The notes: generated by a model not told the origin, from the letters alone. A stretch of 64,000 nucleotides of DNA from Tahibacter sp042701255 (GCF_042701255.1 NZ_CP170554.1:2790001-2854000), one strand, 5' to 3'. Shown: positions 8,030-17,986, counted from the first letter of the stretch. Program-made: numbers and translations.

Positions 8030-9337
8030 GTGTCCGATGCCAGTCCGCCTCCGATGACCCCGCTGCAGCGGCTGCGTTCGATCTTCAGCGGATCGATCGG
8101 CAATCTCGTGGAGTGGTACGACTGGTACGTCTATACGGCGTTCGCGCTGTATTTCGCGCCGGCGTTCTTTCCCGACGGCGATCAGACCGCGCAGCTGCTG
8201 AACACGGCGGCGATCTTCGCGGTCGGGTTCCTGATGCGGCCGTTGGGCGGCTGGCTGCTCGGCGAGTACGCGGACCGGCACGGACGCAAGGCCGCGCTGG
8301 TGCTGTCGGTGCTGATGATGTGTGCGGGCTCGCTGCTGATCGCCGTGACGCCGGGGCACGCGCAGATCGGCGTGGCCGCGCCGGTCCTGCTGCTGGTCGC
8401 GCGTCTGCTGCAGGGGCTCAGCGTCGGCGGCGAATACGGTGCTTCGGCGACCTATCTCAGCGAGATGGCCAGCCGCGAGCATCGCGGCTTCTGGTCGAGC
8501 TTCCAGTACGTCACCCTGATCATGGGCCAATTGCTCGCGCTGGCCGTGCTGATCCTGCTGCAGCGCTTCCTGCTGACGCCGCAGCAGCTGCACGACTGGG
8601 GCTGGCGCATTCCGTTCGTCGTCGGTGCGCTGGCGGCGCTCGTGTCGCTGTATCTGCGCCGCAGCATGCTGGAGACCGAATCGTTCCGCGGCCAGAACGC
8701 CGCGGCGCGTTCGGGCGGCCGGCTGCGCGAGCTGCTGCGGCATCCGCGCGAGCTCGCAACCGTGATCGGCCTGACCCTCGGCGGCACGCTCGCGTTCTAT
8801 ACCTTCACGACCTACATGCAGAAATACCTCGTCGTCAGTGCGGGCATGAGCAAGGACGACGCGACCGCGGTGTCGGCGGCGACCCTGTTCGTATTCATGC
8901 TGCTGCAGCCGGTCGTCGGCGCGCTGTCGGACCGCATCGGCCGCCGGCCGCTGCTGATCGCGTTCGGCGTGCTCGGCACCTTCGGCACGGTGCCACTGTT
9001 CACGGCACTGGGGCAGGGGGTGAACGTCTATGAAGCGTTCGGTCTGATCCTGCTCGCGCTCGTCGCGGTCAGCGGCTATACGGCGATCAACGCCGTGGTC
9101 AAGGCCGAGCTGTTTCCGGTCGGCGTGCGCGCGCTCGGCGTCGGTCTGCCGTATGCGCTGACCGTGTCGCTGTTCGGCGGCACGGCGGAAATGCTCGCGT
9201 TATGGTTCAGGCAGCGCGGACAGGAGTCCGGGTTCTACTGGTACGTCACGGCCTGCATCGCCGTATCGCTGCTGGTGTATCTGTTCATGGGCGATACGCG
9301 GCGCACCTCGCGCATCGATCGCGACGGTGACGCATGA
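8030..9337 (+). CDS. MFS transporter, metabolite:H+ symporter (MHS) type
   Basis: About 435 residues and twelve predicted membrane helices. The N-terminal GSIGNLVEWYDWYVYTAFAL is the hallmark of the MHS branch (KgtP/ProP/ShiA relatives). The loop 2-3 motif GEYADRHGRKAA, the helix 4-5 region SVGGEYGASATYLSEMA and the second-half motif DRIGRRPLL are all present. The family imports organic acids or compatible solutes with protons; 2-oxoglutarate or another dicarboxylate is plausible but not proven. Start choice is open: GTG at 8030 has CGGGA upstream, and TTG 8012 and ATG 8054 are alternatives in the same frame. The stop overlaps the start of the next gene (ATGA), so the two are translationally coupled. 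Confidence 0.88.
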   Translation: MSDASPPPMTPLQRLRSIFSGSIGNLVEWYDWYVYTAFALYFAPAFFPDGDQTAQLLNTAAIFAVGFLMRPLGGWLLGEYADRHGRKAALVLSVLMMCAGSLLIAVTPGHAQIGVAAPVLLLVARLLQGLSVGGEYGASATYLSEMASREHRGFWSSFQYVTLIMGQLLALAVLILLQRFLLTPQQLHDWGWRIPFVVGALAALVSLYLRRSMLETESFRGQNAAARSGGRLRELLRHPRELATVIGLTLGGTLAFYTFTTYMQKYLVVSAGMSKDDATAVSAATLFVFMLLQPVVGALSDRIGRRPLLIAFGVLGTFGTVPLFTALGQGVNVYEAFGLILLALVAVSGYTAINAVVKAELFPVGVRALGVGLPYALTVSLFGGTAEMLALWFRQRGQESGFYWYVTACIAVSLLVYLFMGDTRRTSRIDRDGDA

Positions 9338-10224
9338 AGCACGCCGCCTACGGTTGCCTGCTGCTCCTCGTCGGCTGGGTGGTGGCTGCTGCGGCGGTCG
9401 CCGCGCTGCTGTGGTACGGCTACGGCATCGGCCCGCGTGATTCGGTCTTCGTTGCCGTCGGTGCCGGCCTGGCGCTCTGGAGCGCCTGGGGTCTGCTGTT
9501 CTCGGTCGTTCGCCGCCTGCGCGAGCGCGCGGCGGTGATGGCGGCGCTCGCGGGCCGCCCGCCGCGCGAAGGCGCGGGCGCCGTCGTCGTCGGCACCCTG
9601 CAGGCCCAGGGACCGTTGCTGCCGGCGCCGTTCGGCGGCGCGGACTGCGCGGCCTACGCGTATCGCATCGAGCGGCACTACCGGGTGAGTGAGGGCGGCC
9701 AGCGCCTGCAGCTGCTGTTCGAGGGCATCGGCCTCACGCCCTGCGTCATCGCGACCGCGAGCGGCTATTTCCGTCTGCTGACCGCGGCCGAGCTCGATGT
9801 GGACACCCATCCGCCGGCACCGGCCACGCAGGAGGCGGTGCAGCGCTACCTGCGTGCGACGACGTTCCTGCGCGGCAGCGACGTCGCGCGCGAGCTGCAG
9901 CGCCGCCGGGAGGACGCCGACGGCGCCTATCGCAGCGACGTCGCCTATGCGGAGATCGACGACGTACCCTGGGGCCGCTGCCAGTACCGCCAGCATCTGC
10001 TGCCCGATCGCGCACCCGTCTGCGTCATCGGCCGTTTCTCCGCCGAGCACCGCGGCTTCGTGCCGTCGCCGCCCTGGCGTCCGGCGACGCGCCTGTATGC
10101 CGGCAGCGGCGAGACGCTGATCGTCCGGCTGCGGCGCGAGGCCTTGCTCTATCTGGGAATAGCCGTCGCGATCACGGCCGTAGCCGTCGCGTTCACCGCG
10201 GCTTACGTCGCCGGCCGGGCCTGA
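9334..10224 (+). CDS. GIDE-like domain membrane protein
   Basis: A 296-residue inner-membrane protein whose ATG overlaps the transporter stop by four bases. Two helices lie at the N-terminus (CLLLLVGWVVAAAAVAALL; VFVAVGAGLALWSAWGLLFS) and one at the C-terminus (LLYLGIAVAITAVAVAF). In between is a soluble region with VVVGTLQAQGPLLPAPFGG then CAAYAYRIE, which resembles the GIDE domain of MUL1-like E3 ligases and their bacterial counterparts. No RING finger is present, as in other bacterial members. Function is unknown; coupling suggests it works with or on the transporter. The domain call is by motif resemblance only. Confidence 0.65.
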   Translation: MKHAAYGCLLLLVGWVVAAAAVAALLWYGYGIGPRDSVFVAVGAGLALWSAWGLLFSVVRRLRERAAVMAALAGRPPREGAGAVVVGTLQAQGPLLPAPFGGADCAAYAYRIERHYRVSEGGQRLQLLFEGIGLTPCVIATASGYFRLLTAAELDVDTHPPAPATQEAVQRYLRATTFLRGSDVARELQRRREDADGAYRSDVAYAEIDDVPWGRCQYRQHLLPDRAPVCVIGRFSAEHRGFVPSPPWRPATRLYAGSGETLIVRLRREALLYLGIAVAITAVAVAFTAAYVAGRA

Positions 10225-10370
10225 AGAACGGCGCGGATTCGTCCGTGGCGGCGCCGTAGGCGTGCGCCAGTTCCGGATGGCGGAAAGCCGGCCGGCCGAT
10301 TCGGTGACGCGCGCCACGTTCGCTCCGGCAACGCTTGTACGTTCAGCCTTTCCTCACGGTAAGCTAACAA

Positions 10371-10383
10371 AGTTGTAACAACT
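10371..10383. promoter_or_regulatory. Small palindrome just upstream of the TonB receptor ribosome site
   Basis: AGTTGTAACAACT, a 5-bp inverted repeat around TAA, immediately before the GGAGGA ribosome site at 10385-10390. Its position would suit an operator or a translation-level control element, but it is short and may be chance. Confidence 0.25.
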
Positions 10384-10399
10384 CGGAGGAGTGGGGAAC

Positions 10400-12841
10400 A
10401 TGGGGAAATCTCGTTTGTGGAAGGCCCTCTGGGCCGCGGGCGCGTTCGGTTGCGTGGCGGTGCTGTCGCCGGCCGGTGTGGCATTCGCTGCGGAAAGCAC
10501 GGATGCGGAAGCCGCCCAGGACGGCGCCAAGAGCGGTGAGACACAGGAGCTCGAGGCGATCTCGGTCGTCGGTTCGCGCCGCTACGGCCGTTCGTCGGAC
10601 ACCTTGACGCCGGTGCCGGTGGACATCGTGCCGATGGCCGAGGTGGCGGAGAAGAGCCCGCAGTTCGATCTCGCGCAGACCTTGCAGTACATCGCGCCGT
10701 CGTTCAATTCGACGCGCCAGACCGGCGCGGACAACGCCGACCTCGTCGACTCGGCCATGCTGCGCGGCCTGGGTTCGGACCAGACCCTGGTGCTGCTCAA
10801 CAACAAGCGCCAGCACCAGGCGGCCATCGTCAACCTGTTCGGTGCGCGCAATCGCGGCAATACCGGCAGCGACTTCAACACGATCCCGCAGCTCGCGGTC
10901 GAGCGCGTGGAAATCCTGCGCGACGGCGCCGCGGCGCAGTACGGTTCGGACGCGATCGCCGGCGTCGTCAACGTGGTGCTGAAGAAGACGCCGGGCTGCG
11001 AAGCCGTGGCCGGCTACGGCCAGTATTCGCGCGGCGACGGCGAGAACACGCTGGCCTCGGCCTATTGCGGTTTCGAACTCGCCAACGGCGGCGCGATCGC
11101 GCTGACCGGCGAATGGCTCAAGCGCGGCCGTTCCGACCGCTCCGAGCCGCGCGGCAGCCCGCGCACGATCGGCGATACCAAGATGGACAACCGCACCTTG
11201 TTCGTGAACGGCGAAGTGCCGCTCGGCGAGGTCGCGCATTTCTATTTCAGCGGCGGCTACCAGGACCGCTATGCGTCTTCGGGGGCGTTCGCCCGCGGCG
11301 GCATCGGCAGCGACGACATTCCGTCGCGCAATTCCGAGACCATGTATCCGAACGGCTTCGTGCCCTACATCAACGGCGACATCGAAGACCGCACCCTGAT
11401 CGCCGGTGTCTGGGGCAACATCGGCGAGTGGCGCGCCGACGTCTCGCAGACCTACGGCTACAACGAGCTGCTGAACAACATCAGCAATACGTTGAACGCC
11501 TCGATCGCCAACGAAGACCTGCTGCACGGCACCGGCCGCGGCGTCAGCCCGACCAAGTTCGACGCCGGCGGCTACGCGTTCACGCAGTACACGAGCAATC
11601 TGGATTTCTCGCGCTATCTCGACAGCGTGCTGGCCGGCACCAACGTCGCGTTCGGCCTGGAGCGCCGCCGCGAGCAGTACGAGATCTTCGCCGGCGAACC
11701 GGGTTCCTACGAGGACGCCGACGGTCCCGGCGGCGGCAACGCAGGCAGCCAGGGCTATCCGGGCTTCAAGCCGGGCGACGTGACCGATTCCAGCCGCACG
11801 AGCTGGGCCGGCTACGGCGACGTCGAGTTCAACTGGACCGACCGCTTCATGACCGGTGCGGCCGCGCGCTTCGAGCACTACGACGACTTCGGCAACACCA
11901 CGACCGGCAAGCTGACCTCGTCGTTCAAGGCCACCGACACCTTCCTGCTGCGCGGCTCGGTCAGTACCGGCTTCCGCGCACCGTCGCTGCAGCAGCGCGA
12001 TTTCCAGTCGACCTATACGGAATTCGTCAGCGGCGAACCGCTGGACATCCTGCTCGCGCGCAACGGCGGTCCGGTCGCCAACGCCGCCGGCATCGAACCG
12101 CTGCGCGAGGAGAAGGCCAAGAGCTTCACGTTGGGCTTCACCTGGAGCCCGATGGACAACCTGACCCTGACCGTCGACGGCTACCGCATCGACATCGACA
12201 ACCGCGTCGTGCTGTCGGGCCAGTTCCCGGCCGACAGCACCGCGCTGAGTCCGACCTTGCGTGACTACCTCGCGACGGCCGGCGTCGGCGCCGCAGCGTT
12301 CTTCGTCAATGCGGTGGACACGCGCACGACCGGCATCGACCTGACCCTGGCGCACAACACCCAGGTCGGCGACGGCGAGCTGTCGACCTACTTCGCGCTG
12401 AATCACGGCAAGACCGAGATCCGCAAGGTCAACGTGCCGGCGGCGCTCGCCAACGACGATGGTCCGGACATCTTCCTGTCGGATCGCGAACGCCGCTTCA
12501 TCGAGGACGGCGCGCCGTCGACGAAGGCCACGCTGACGTTCGACTACTCGCTCGGCAAGTGGGGTGCGATGTTCAAGGTCATCCACTTCGGCTCGCAGAC
12601 CCAGGGTTCGTTCTCGGGTCCGCCGATCCTGCTGCACTACGGTCCCAAGACCTCGGCCGACTTCAGCGTGAGCTACGCGTTCAACGACAACGTCAAGCTC
12701 ACGGTCGGCGGCGCGAACATCTTCGACCAGTTCCCGACCAAGCAGAACCCGGACGAGACCGACAACGGCCACATCTACGACAGCGTGCAGTTCGGCCTGA
12801 ACGGCGCTTCGTACTTCACGCGTCTGGCCGTGAAGTTCTGA
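10400..12841 (+). CDS. TonB-dependent outer membrane receptor
   Basis: An 813-residue protein. The ATG at 10400 is chosen over the GTG at 10391 because GGAGGA lies nine bases upstream of it and directly abuts the GTG. Signal peptide MGKSRLWKALWAAGAFGCVA...AFA is followed by a TonB-box-like ELEAISVVGSRR. The plug domain (about 50-175) contains LAQTLQYIAPSF, RGLGSDQTLVLLNNKR and VERVEILRDGAAAQYGSDA. The remainder is a 22-strand barrel ending in a C-terminal phenylalanine (TRLAVKF), as required for Bam recognition. It lacks the N-terminal STN domain, so signalling through an anti-sigma factor is unlikely. The ligand is unknown; the plug sequence belongs to the large family of carbohydrate/peptide-type receptors in this order rather than to classical siderophore receptors. 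A bidirectional terminator follows. Confidence 0.93.
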   Translation: MGKSRLWKALWAAGAFGCVAVLSPAGVAFAAESTDAEAAQDGAKSGETQELEAISVVGSRRYGRSSDTLTPVPVDIVPMAEVAEKSPQFDLAQTLQYIAPSFNSTRQTGADNADLVDSAMLRGLGSDQTLVLLNNKRQHQAAIVNLFGARNRGNTGSDFNTIPQLAVERVEILRDGAAAQYGSDAIAGVVNVVLKKTPGCEAVAGYGQYSRGDGENTLASAYCGFELANGGAIALTGEWLKRGRSDRSEPRGSPRTIGDTKMDNRTLFVNGEVPLGEVAHFYFSGGYQDRYASSGAFARGGIGSDDIPSRNSETMYPNGFVPYINGDIEDRTLIAGVWGNIGEWRADVSQTYGYNELLNNISNTLNASIANEDLLHGTGRGVSPTKFDAGGYAFTQYTSNLDFSRYLDSVLAGTNVAFGLERRREQYEIFAGEPGSYEDADGPGGGNAGSQGYPGFKPGDVTDSSRTSWAGYGDVEFNWTDRFMTGAAARFEHYDDFGNTTTGKLTSSFKATDTFLLRGSVSTGFRAPSLQQRDFQSTYTEFVSGEPLDILLARNGGPVANAAGIEPLREEKAKSFTLGFTWSPMDNLTLTVDGYRIDIDNRVVLSGQFPADSTALSPTLRDYLATAGVGAAAFFVNAVDTRTTGIDLTLAHNTQVGDGELSTYFALNHGKTEIRKVNVPAALANDDGPDIFLSDRERRFIEDGAPSTKATLTFDYSLGKWGAMFKVIHFGSQTQGSFSGPPILLHYGPKTSADFSVSYAFNDNVKLTVGGANIFDQFPTKQNPDETDNGHIYDSVQFGLNGASYFTRLAVKF

Positions 12842-12867
12842 TCGCCGCCGGCAGGTCGTGAAAACAG

Positions 12868-12897
12868 AAGCCCGCACCGTGAGGTGCGGGCTTTTTT
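12868..12897 (+). terminator. Rho-independent terminator after the TonB receptor, probably bidirectional
   Basis: An 11-bp perfect stem AAGCCCGCACC / GGTGCGGGCTT with a GTGA loop, then a run of T. On the minus strand the hairpin is followed by TCTGTTTTC, so it can also serve the convergent gene ending at 13094. The core stem and loop recur at 18171-18194. Confidence 0.92.
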
Positions 12898-13093
12898 CTG
12901 CTTCCTCCCGCTCCGGAGAAGGCGCGGAAGCTCATGCCAGGCGAGGCCCAGGCTCGTCCATGCAGATGCGCTTCCGAGTCGATGAGTCCGGCGCAGGTCC
13001 GGACTCGTCTGCGCCGATCGAGGGCTTATGCACCCGATCGCGAGCGACACGTTGCCGTGCCGCGGGCCCCTCGACGTTTTTCGAGGTGCTCCT

Positions 13094-16000
13094 CTACGGA
13101 ATCAGGCGAATGCTATACAGGTAGCTCACTCCGTAGCAGCAGGTGTTGTCGGGTTCGTAGTAGCGCAACTCCAGCGCCGCCATGGGACTGGTCATGCCGG
13201 AGGGCAGACTGTAGACGCTCGGCACGCCTGGCAGCGCGGTTCCGAGACTCGCCTGGGTTCCGTTCTCGAACACGAGGAACGCTTCGAACTTGTCACCGCC
13301 GTGGAGTATCTCGAGCGCTGAAAAGGCGTTCCAGTTCTGGTGCGGAAAGATCTTGAAGCGGTAGGTCGCATAGGTATCGACGCCGTCATTCACGCCCGTC
13401 ATGGCAAAGAAATTCGCATCGTTCTGGTTGTTCACGAGGCCGAAGAACGGCGAATAGAACGCATAGATGGCGGGTTCCGGATGACGGCCGGCGCCATGGG
13501 GCTCCAGCATCCCGCGGGTATCGATGCCGTCCTCGAAGTCCGCAAGCATGTTGTTGGCCATGACATAGATCACCGCCTCGTCGGACACCGCAATTCGGGT
13601 CTCGTCCGCTTCCGTGAGCACGGCTTCGATTACGTGCTTGCCGGCGTTCAACGCGCTCAGCGATGTCGATGCGCTGTACAAATGACCTTTGTCCACGCCG
13701 TTGTCATACCAGTGCACGTGTTGGCCGCCGGTCTGCAGGGACCAGCCATGGATGTCGAGCGAAAGATTTGGCACGGAGCCTGCGGCGAACGTCGAGTCGT
13801 CGTCGAAAGAAATGATCTTGATGCTCGGAGTCGGTGTCCCCACCACGAGTTGCTGCACCGCGGTATAGGTCTGCTGGTTCCCTGCCTTGACGACGAGCTT
13901 CAAGGCGTATTTGCCTTCGTCGAGACTGCCCGAGATGCTCACGGGCGTTGTCGTGGTAGAGCCGACGAGCACGTCGTTCGCGAACAGGCGCGCAGACGCG
14001 ATGCCGCTGGGCGCGGAGACGTCGGCCGTCACGGTGAAGCTGCTGTTCGCCGCGACCCGGGCACCGTCCGCCGGACTCGTGATCGTCACGCTCGGCGCGG
14101 CGACCGGACGCACGGCGTTGGGGCAGGGGTCGGCGCTGTTGTTTCCCGGGGGACAGCACATGCCGTTGACGTTATAGGCCGTCAGGCAGAACGACACGGT
14201 ATCGAACCCGTTCCAGTCGGTTCCGTCGACCTGCATCTTGAGATAGAGCGAGCCGGAGTCTGCGCGGTAGTAGTAATGATGCCCCAGGCTCTGTTGGAGC
14301 TTGGTCAGGCTTCCGACGCTGGTCCAGCCCGAATTGGCGGGGAACGCGAAATCCGCCGGAACGTCGAGGATTTCATGGATCGAGGTTTCGCCCGCATTGC
14401 CGCCCTGCATCGTTGCGGTCAGCGCATAGCGGTTGATGCCGTCGTCGAGCCGGTAGGCGTAGCGGTAATAGCCGTCCAATATGAACTCGTTCAGCACGCG
14501 CCAGTTGATCAGGAATCCCGAATCATGGACGCCGTCGGAGCGGACGACCGTCATGCGCGGCGGTTGGCCGCTGGCGTCGATGCCGCCGTCGAGGCGGAAC
14601 TGTGCATAGCGATAGGGACAGGCATAGCCGAACACGCCGGCACCGGCCGCGCGGGAACAGGTTTCATCCGACATCAACGGATGGTTCGAGACCAGCGCCA
14701 TGCTCTGCCCGATCAGGCTGCCGTCGAGGTCGTGGATGACATCGCCGCGCGCAACCATGTTGATGTAGGACGTGGCAACGAGATCCTGATCGAGGAACAG
14801 ATGCGGCGAGTTGTCGAAGGTGAGGCCACTGACACGGTTCGCGGTCGATTTATGCACGCCGCCGCTGATGCCGAAGATGCTGGCGTTCGGTTGGTCGTAG
14901 TTGACGAAATGCACGCGCTCGAGCAGGAAGCCCTGGTCGTAGACCGGAACCGCGCGCCACATCCCGTATTTCTCGGCCAGGATTTCCGGGCGAGGATTGG
15001 CCGTATAGGCAATGAATGCGGAGTCCATGAACATCATCGGCGAAGGCGCCTGCATTCCGTTGGGCGTGTTCGCGACGACCGCGCGTTCGAAAACCGTGTT
15101 CATCTTGGTGATGTCCGCGGCGCAGGGCCAGATGCCCTGCGTGACGTTCGTGACTGTCAGGCGGCGTATCAGCGCACCCGCCGAATCAAGGCCGGCCGCG
15201 CCGCCCGTGTCGACACAGGAGGAAAAGCCTTGCCGCGCGGCACGTGCGAGGTTGTTGTCGAAGATCCCGAATGGCGCGGTATTGGGGTGGTAGTTGGCAA
15301 CGTAGGGAACGGTACCCGGCACGGATGAAAGGCCGGTAACCTGCTGCTCGGTGTGATACCAGTAGCCGGTTCCCTCGCTGCCGGCTGCGGCGTTGTTGGT
15401 GAACGTATTGTTCGGGTTGGAGATCCAGAAGGCCGCCGGACCGTTGGATGCCGGTGATTCGCGGTTGTCCGTGGGCAGCAACTGCTCGCCCGCTGGCGGG
15501 CGGCGTGCCCAGACGGCGAGGTTGTGGTCGAACACATTGCGCTGCTCGATGCCGTCCTCGAGGAAATAGCCGTGTCCGAGGAAGTCGTAGCAGACATTGT
15601 CGGCGACGAGCGTGTCGTGCGTGCCGTGTACGGTCACGCAGCGGTTGAAGCTCTTGTGAATGCTGCTGTTGACGATGTACTGGCCCGGCGCGCTGCCGGC
15701 CATGTGCCAATGGAAGGGATATCGGGCCAGCGCCTGCTTCTGGCCCATCTGATACAGCTCGATGCCGGACGCGTGAACGGTGCTGCCGACCATCGTCATC
15801 ATGTGGCCGCCGTAGCCGTTCGTGGTCCCGCTACCGCCTTGGATCCGGATGTTGCGCGTCAGCAGGCCGACCTCGGCGCGTTCGTCCACGATCCAGCTGT
15901 CCACGTTGTTGGCGTACGTACTCTGGCTGCCGTTGTGCAGTTTCATGAGTGCCGGCGTGACCGTGATCGTCGTGCCGCTGACGGCGCTGATCGTCACTAC

Positions 16001-17986
16001 CTCTCCCTCGTCGGCCGCCGCCTGCGTCGGCGCGACGACGATCTGGTCGCCTGCGCGCCAGTCGACTGCGTCCACCAGTGTCAGCTGCGTACGTGGCGAA
16101 GCCGGAGTCGCTGCGAGGCGCGTCCAGCTCTTGCGTGCCTCGCCGTGCAGTTCGATGAAGCCGCCGCCCATGGCGCCGACAAACTTGTCGCCCATCGACA
16201 TCACGTCTTCGTGGTCGTTGACTCCGTTCAGCGTGATCGTGAACGTGTGCGTGAACGGATAGGCGCGCGAGCCGCAGCCCAGGCGACCGGTGACCATCAC
16301 CCATTCCGCAGCGAGCGAGATATTGCTGTCGGTGCAATGCAGCTCGCCTTGCACGTCGACGCTTCGGGCCTGTGCGGCGCCGTCGAGCAGGACGACGATG
16401 CCCGGTGGGATGATCACGTCGTCATTTAGACTTGGTGGCGTGCCGTTCCAGGTCGCAGGATCCGTCCAGCGCAACGCCTCCGCGTCGACCCGCTTCAGCT
16501 GCACGTCGTCGACGAAGGCCGCATGGGCATGCAGGTTGTCGGTGCCGACGAACTCTATCGTGTGCGTTCCGGTGCTCAGCAGCAGGTCATCGAGCACGTA
16601 TTCGGCGAAGGTGGTGCCGGCCGGGTTCACCGTGCCGACCGCGCTGCCGTCGATGCGGACCAGGACGTTCTGCAGGCCGTTGTTCAGGCGATGCGCAGAT
16701 TGGAATGACAGGCGGAACCGGCCCGCCAGACCCACCTGAAACGATTGCTGCGCCACGGCGGCAGCGCCGCCGTGCAGGAACAGTACCTGGTTGCCTTCCG
16801 GCGCGCTCGGGAACTGGAAGCCGCTGCCCGATGTAGCGATGCCGGCGGAATTGTTGTCTCTGTCGGGAAACTGCCAGGCCGATCCCAAGGGGTGGTATTC
16901 GAGGGACTTCGCTGGAAGCGTCGGTGTTTCGAACCCGCCCTGCTCGAGATAGGGGATGGCCTCGAGCCGCACGTCGTCGACGAAGGCCGTGTGGGCCAGC
17001 TGGCTCTGGCCGAACAATTCGATGGTATGCAGACCTGCCGCCAGATCGAGGGCGAACGCGAACGGAGAGAAGCTCGTTCCGGCCGGCGTGACTGCGCCGA
17101 GGTCCGTTCCATCGATCCTGAGCTTCACGGTCTGGACGCTGCCGGGACGTTGCGCGGCATGGAGACTCAGGCGGTAACGTCCGGACGTCATCGCGGTGAA
17201 GTCCTGACGCGCGACCGATGGCACGTCGCCCTGAATGAAAAGTACCTGATTGCCTTCGGGGGCGCTGTTGTTACCGAGTGCACTGCCCGTCGAGGCGATG
17301 CCGGCGTCGTTCGCGGTACCGCCCGGGAATCGCCATGCGGAGTCGGTCGGCGCGCGCTGGAACGTGCCCGACGCCAGCTGCGGCGTTTCGAATCCGCCTT
17401 GTTCCAGCCCGACGAACGTCAGCTTCACGTCGTCAATCAGGGCCGTGTGTCCGAGCGTGCCGGTTCCAACGAATTCGAGCACGTGCTGGCCGGCCGCCAG
17501 CGACAGCGTGAATGCATGCGGCGAATAGGTGCCGCCTGTCGGAGTCACGGTTCCGATCGAAGTGCCGTCCATGCGTACGTCTATGGTCTGCGAACTCCCC
17601 GTCACATGCCCGGCCTTGAGCGTGAGCGCGAGCTTGCCCGAATGACTCAGCCGGAAACTCTGCCGCGCCAGGCTGTCGGCGCCGCCCTGAATGAACAGCG
17701 CCTGGTCGCCTTCGGGTGCGTTCGGGCCGCCGATGCTGCTGCCGTTGCTCGCTATGCCGGTCATGTTCGGAGCAACGTCCGGAAATTGCCACGCGGACCC
17801 CGTTGGTCTGAAGACCTCGCTGGATGCGCCGATGTCCGGGCGTTCGAATCCGCCGTCGGCGATGATCGGCGACAGGCTGTCACCTGCGATCCGGGAGGCC
17901 GCCAGCGCGGCGTGCGGCCCGGTCATCGCGGCCGCCATCAATGCCGCAGCTCGCAGAAACGAGCGCAGCGAACATTTGCTAGCCAT
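13094..17986 (-). CDS. Giant exported G8-domain / beta-helix protein with three N-terminal GGFE modules
   Basis: A 1630-residue protein from the ATG at 17986, preceded by AGGAGA at seven bases. The signal peptide is MASKCSLRSFLRAAALMAAA...ALA. Three homologous modules of about 150 residues follow (about 45-193, 197-343, 349-500). Each opens with GGFE(R/T)P, has SAWxFP and APEGxQxLFxxG, and closes with a (I/V)DDVxL strand, which suggests jelly-roll carbohydrate-binding folds. A G8 domain lies at about 507-630 (WTDPATWNGTPPSLNDDVII). After it comes a right-handed beta-helix region with RYPFHWHMAG and repeated asparagine/valine rungs (NSSIHKSFNRCVTVHGTHD). G8 plus beta-helix is the core of the CEMIP/TMEM2 hyaluronan-degrading family and of fibrocystin. 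Two Ig-like domains and a C-terminal domain follow. It is probably secreted and acts on or binds a polysaccharide; catalysis is not shown. Confidence 0.85.
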   Translation of the reverse strand: MASKCSLRSFLRAAALMAAAMTGPHAALAASRIAGDSLSPIIADGGFERPDIGASSEVFRPTGSAWQFPDVAPNMTGIASNGSSIGGPNAPEGDQALFIQGGADSLARQSFRLSHSGKLALTLKAGHVTGSSQTIDVRMDGTSIGTVTPTGGTYSPHAFTLSLAAGQHVLEFVGTGTLGHTALIDDVKLTFVGLEQGGFETPQLASGTFQRAPTDSAWRFPGGTANDAGIASTGSALGNNSAPEGNQVLFIQGDVPSVARQDFTAMTSGRYRLSLHAAQRPGSVQTVKLRIDGTDLGAVTPAGTSFSPFAFALDLAAGLHTIELFGQSQLAHTAFVDDVRLEAIPYLEQGGFETPTLPAKSLEYHPLGSAWQFPDRDNNSAGIATSGSGFQFPSAPEGNQVLFLHGGAAAVAQQSFQVGLAGRFRLSFQSAHRLNNGLQNVLVRIDGSAVGTVNPAGTTFAEYVLDDLLLSTGTHTIEFVGTDNLHAHAAFVDDVQLKRVDAEALRWTDPATWNGTPPSLNDDVIIPPGIVVLLDGAAQARSVDVQGELHCTDSNISLAAEWVMVTGRLGCGSRAYPFTHTFTITLNGVNDHEDVMSMGDKFVGAMGGGFIELHGEARKSWTRLAATPASPRTQLTLVDAVDWRAGDQIVVAPTQAAADEGEVVTISAVSGTTITVTPALMKLHNGSQSTYANNVDSWIVDERAEVGLLTRNIRIQGGSGTTNGYGGHMMTMVGSTVHASGIELYQMGQKQALARYPFHWHMAGSAPGQYIVNSSIHKSFNRCVTVHGTHDTLVADNVCYDFLGHGYFLEDGIEQRNVFDHNLAVWARRPPAGEQLLPTDNRESPASNGPAAFWISNPNNTFTNNAAAGSEGTGYWYHTEQQVTGLSSVPGTVPYVANYHPNTAPFGIFDNNLARAARQGFSSCVDTGGAAGLDSAGALIRRLTVTNVTQGIWPCAADITKMNTVFERAVVANTPNGMQAPSPMMFMDSAFIAYTANPRPEILAEKYGMWRAVPVYDQGFLLERVHFVNYDQPNASIFGISGGVHKSTANRVSGLTFDNSPHLFLDQDLVATSYINMVARGDVIHDLDGSLIGQSMALVSNHPLMSDETCSRAAGAGVFGYACPYRYAQFRLDGGIDASGQPPRMTVVRSDGVHDSGFLINWRVLNEFILDGYYRYAYRLDDGINRYALTATMQGGNAGETSIHEILDVPADFAFPANSGWTSVGSLTKLQQSLGHHYYYRADSGSLYLKMQVDGTDWNGFDTVSFCLTAYNVNGMCCPPGNNSADPCPNAVRPVAAPSVTITSPADGARVAANSSFTVTADVSAPSGIASARLFANDVLVGSTTTTPVSISGSLDEGKYALKLVVKAGNQQTYTAVQQLVVGTPTPSIKIISFDDDSTFAAGSVPNLSLDIHGWSLQTGGQHVHWYDNGVDKGHLYSASTSLSALNAGKHVIEAVLTEADETRIAVSDEAVIYVMANNMLADFEDGIDTRGMLEPHGAGRHPEPAIYAFYSPFFGLVNNQNDANFFAMTGVNDGVDTYATYRFKIFPHQNWNAFSALEILHGGDKFEAFLVFENGTQASLGTALPGVPSVYSLPSGMTSPMAALELRYYEPDNTCCYGVSYLYSIRLIP

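Noticed and set aside
7780..8103. 107-residue minus-strand frame between the nuclease pair and the transporter
   Set aside because: It overlaps the transporter start and has no protein-like pattern.
10364..12877. 837-residue minus-strand frame opposite the TonB receptor
   Set aside because: Antisense shadow; the receptor on the plus strand has a clear signal peptide, plug and C-terminal Phe.
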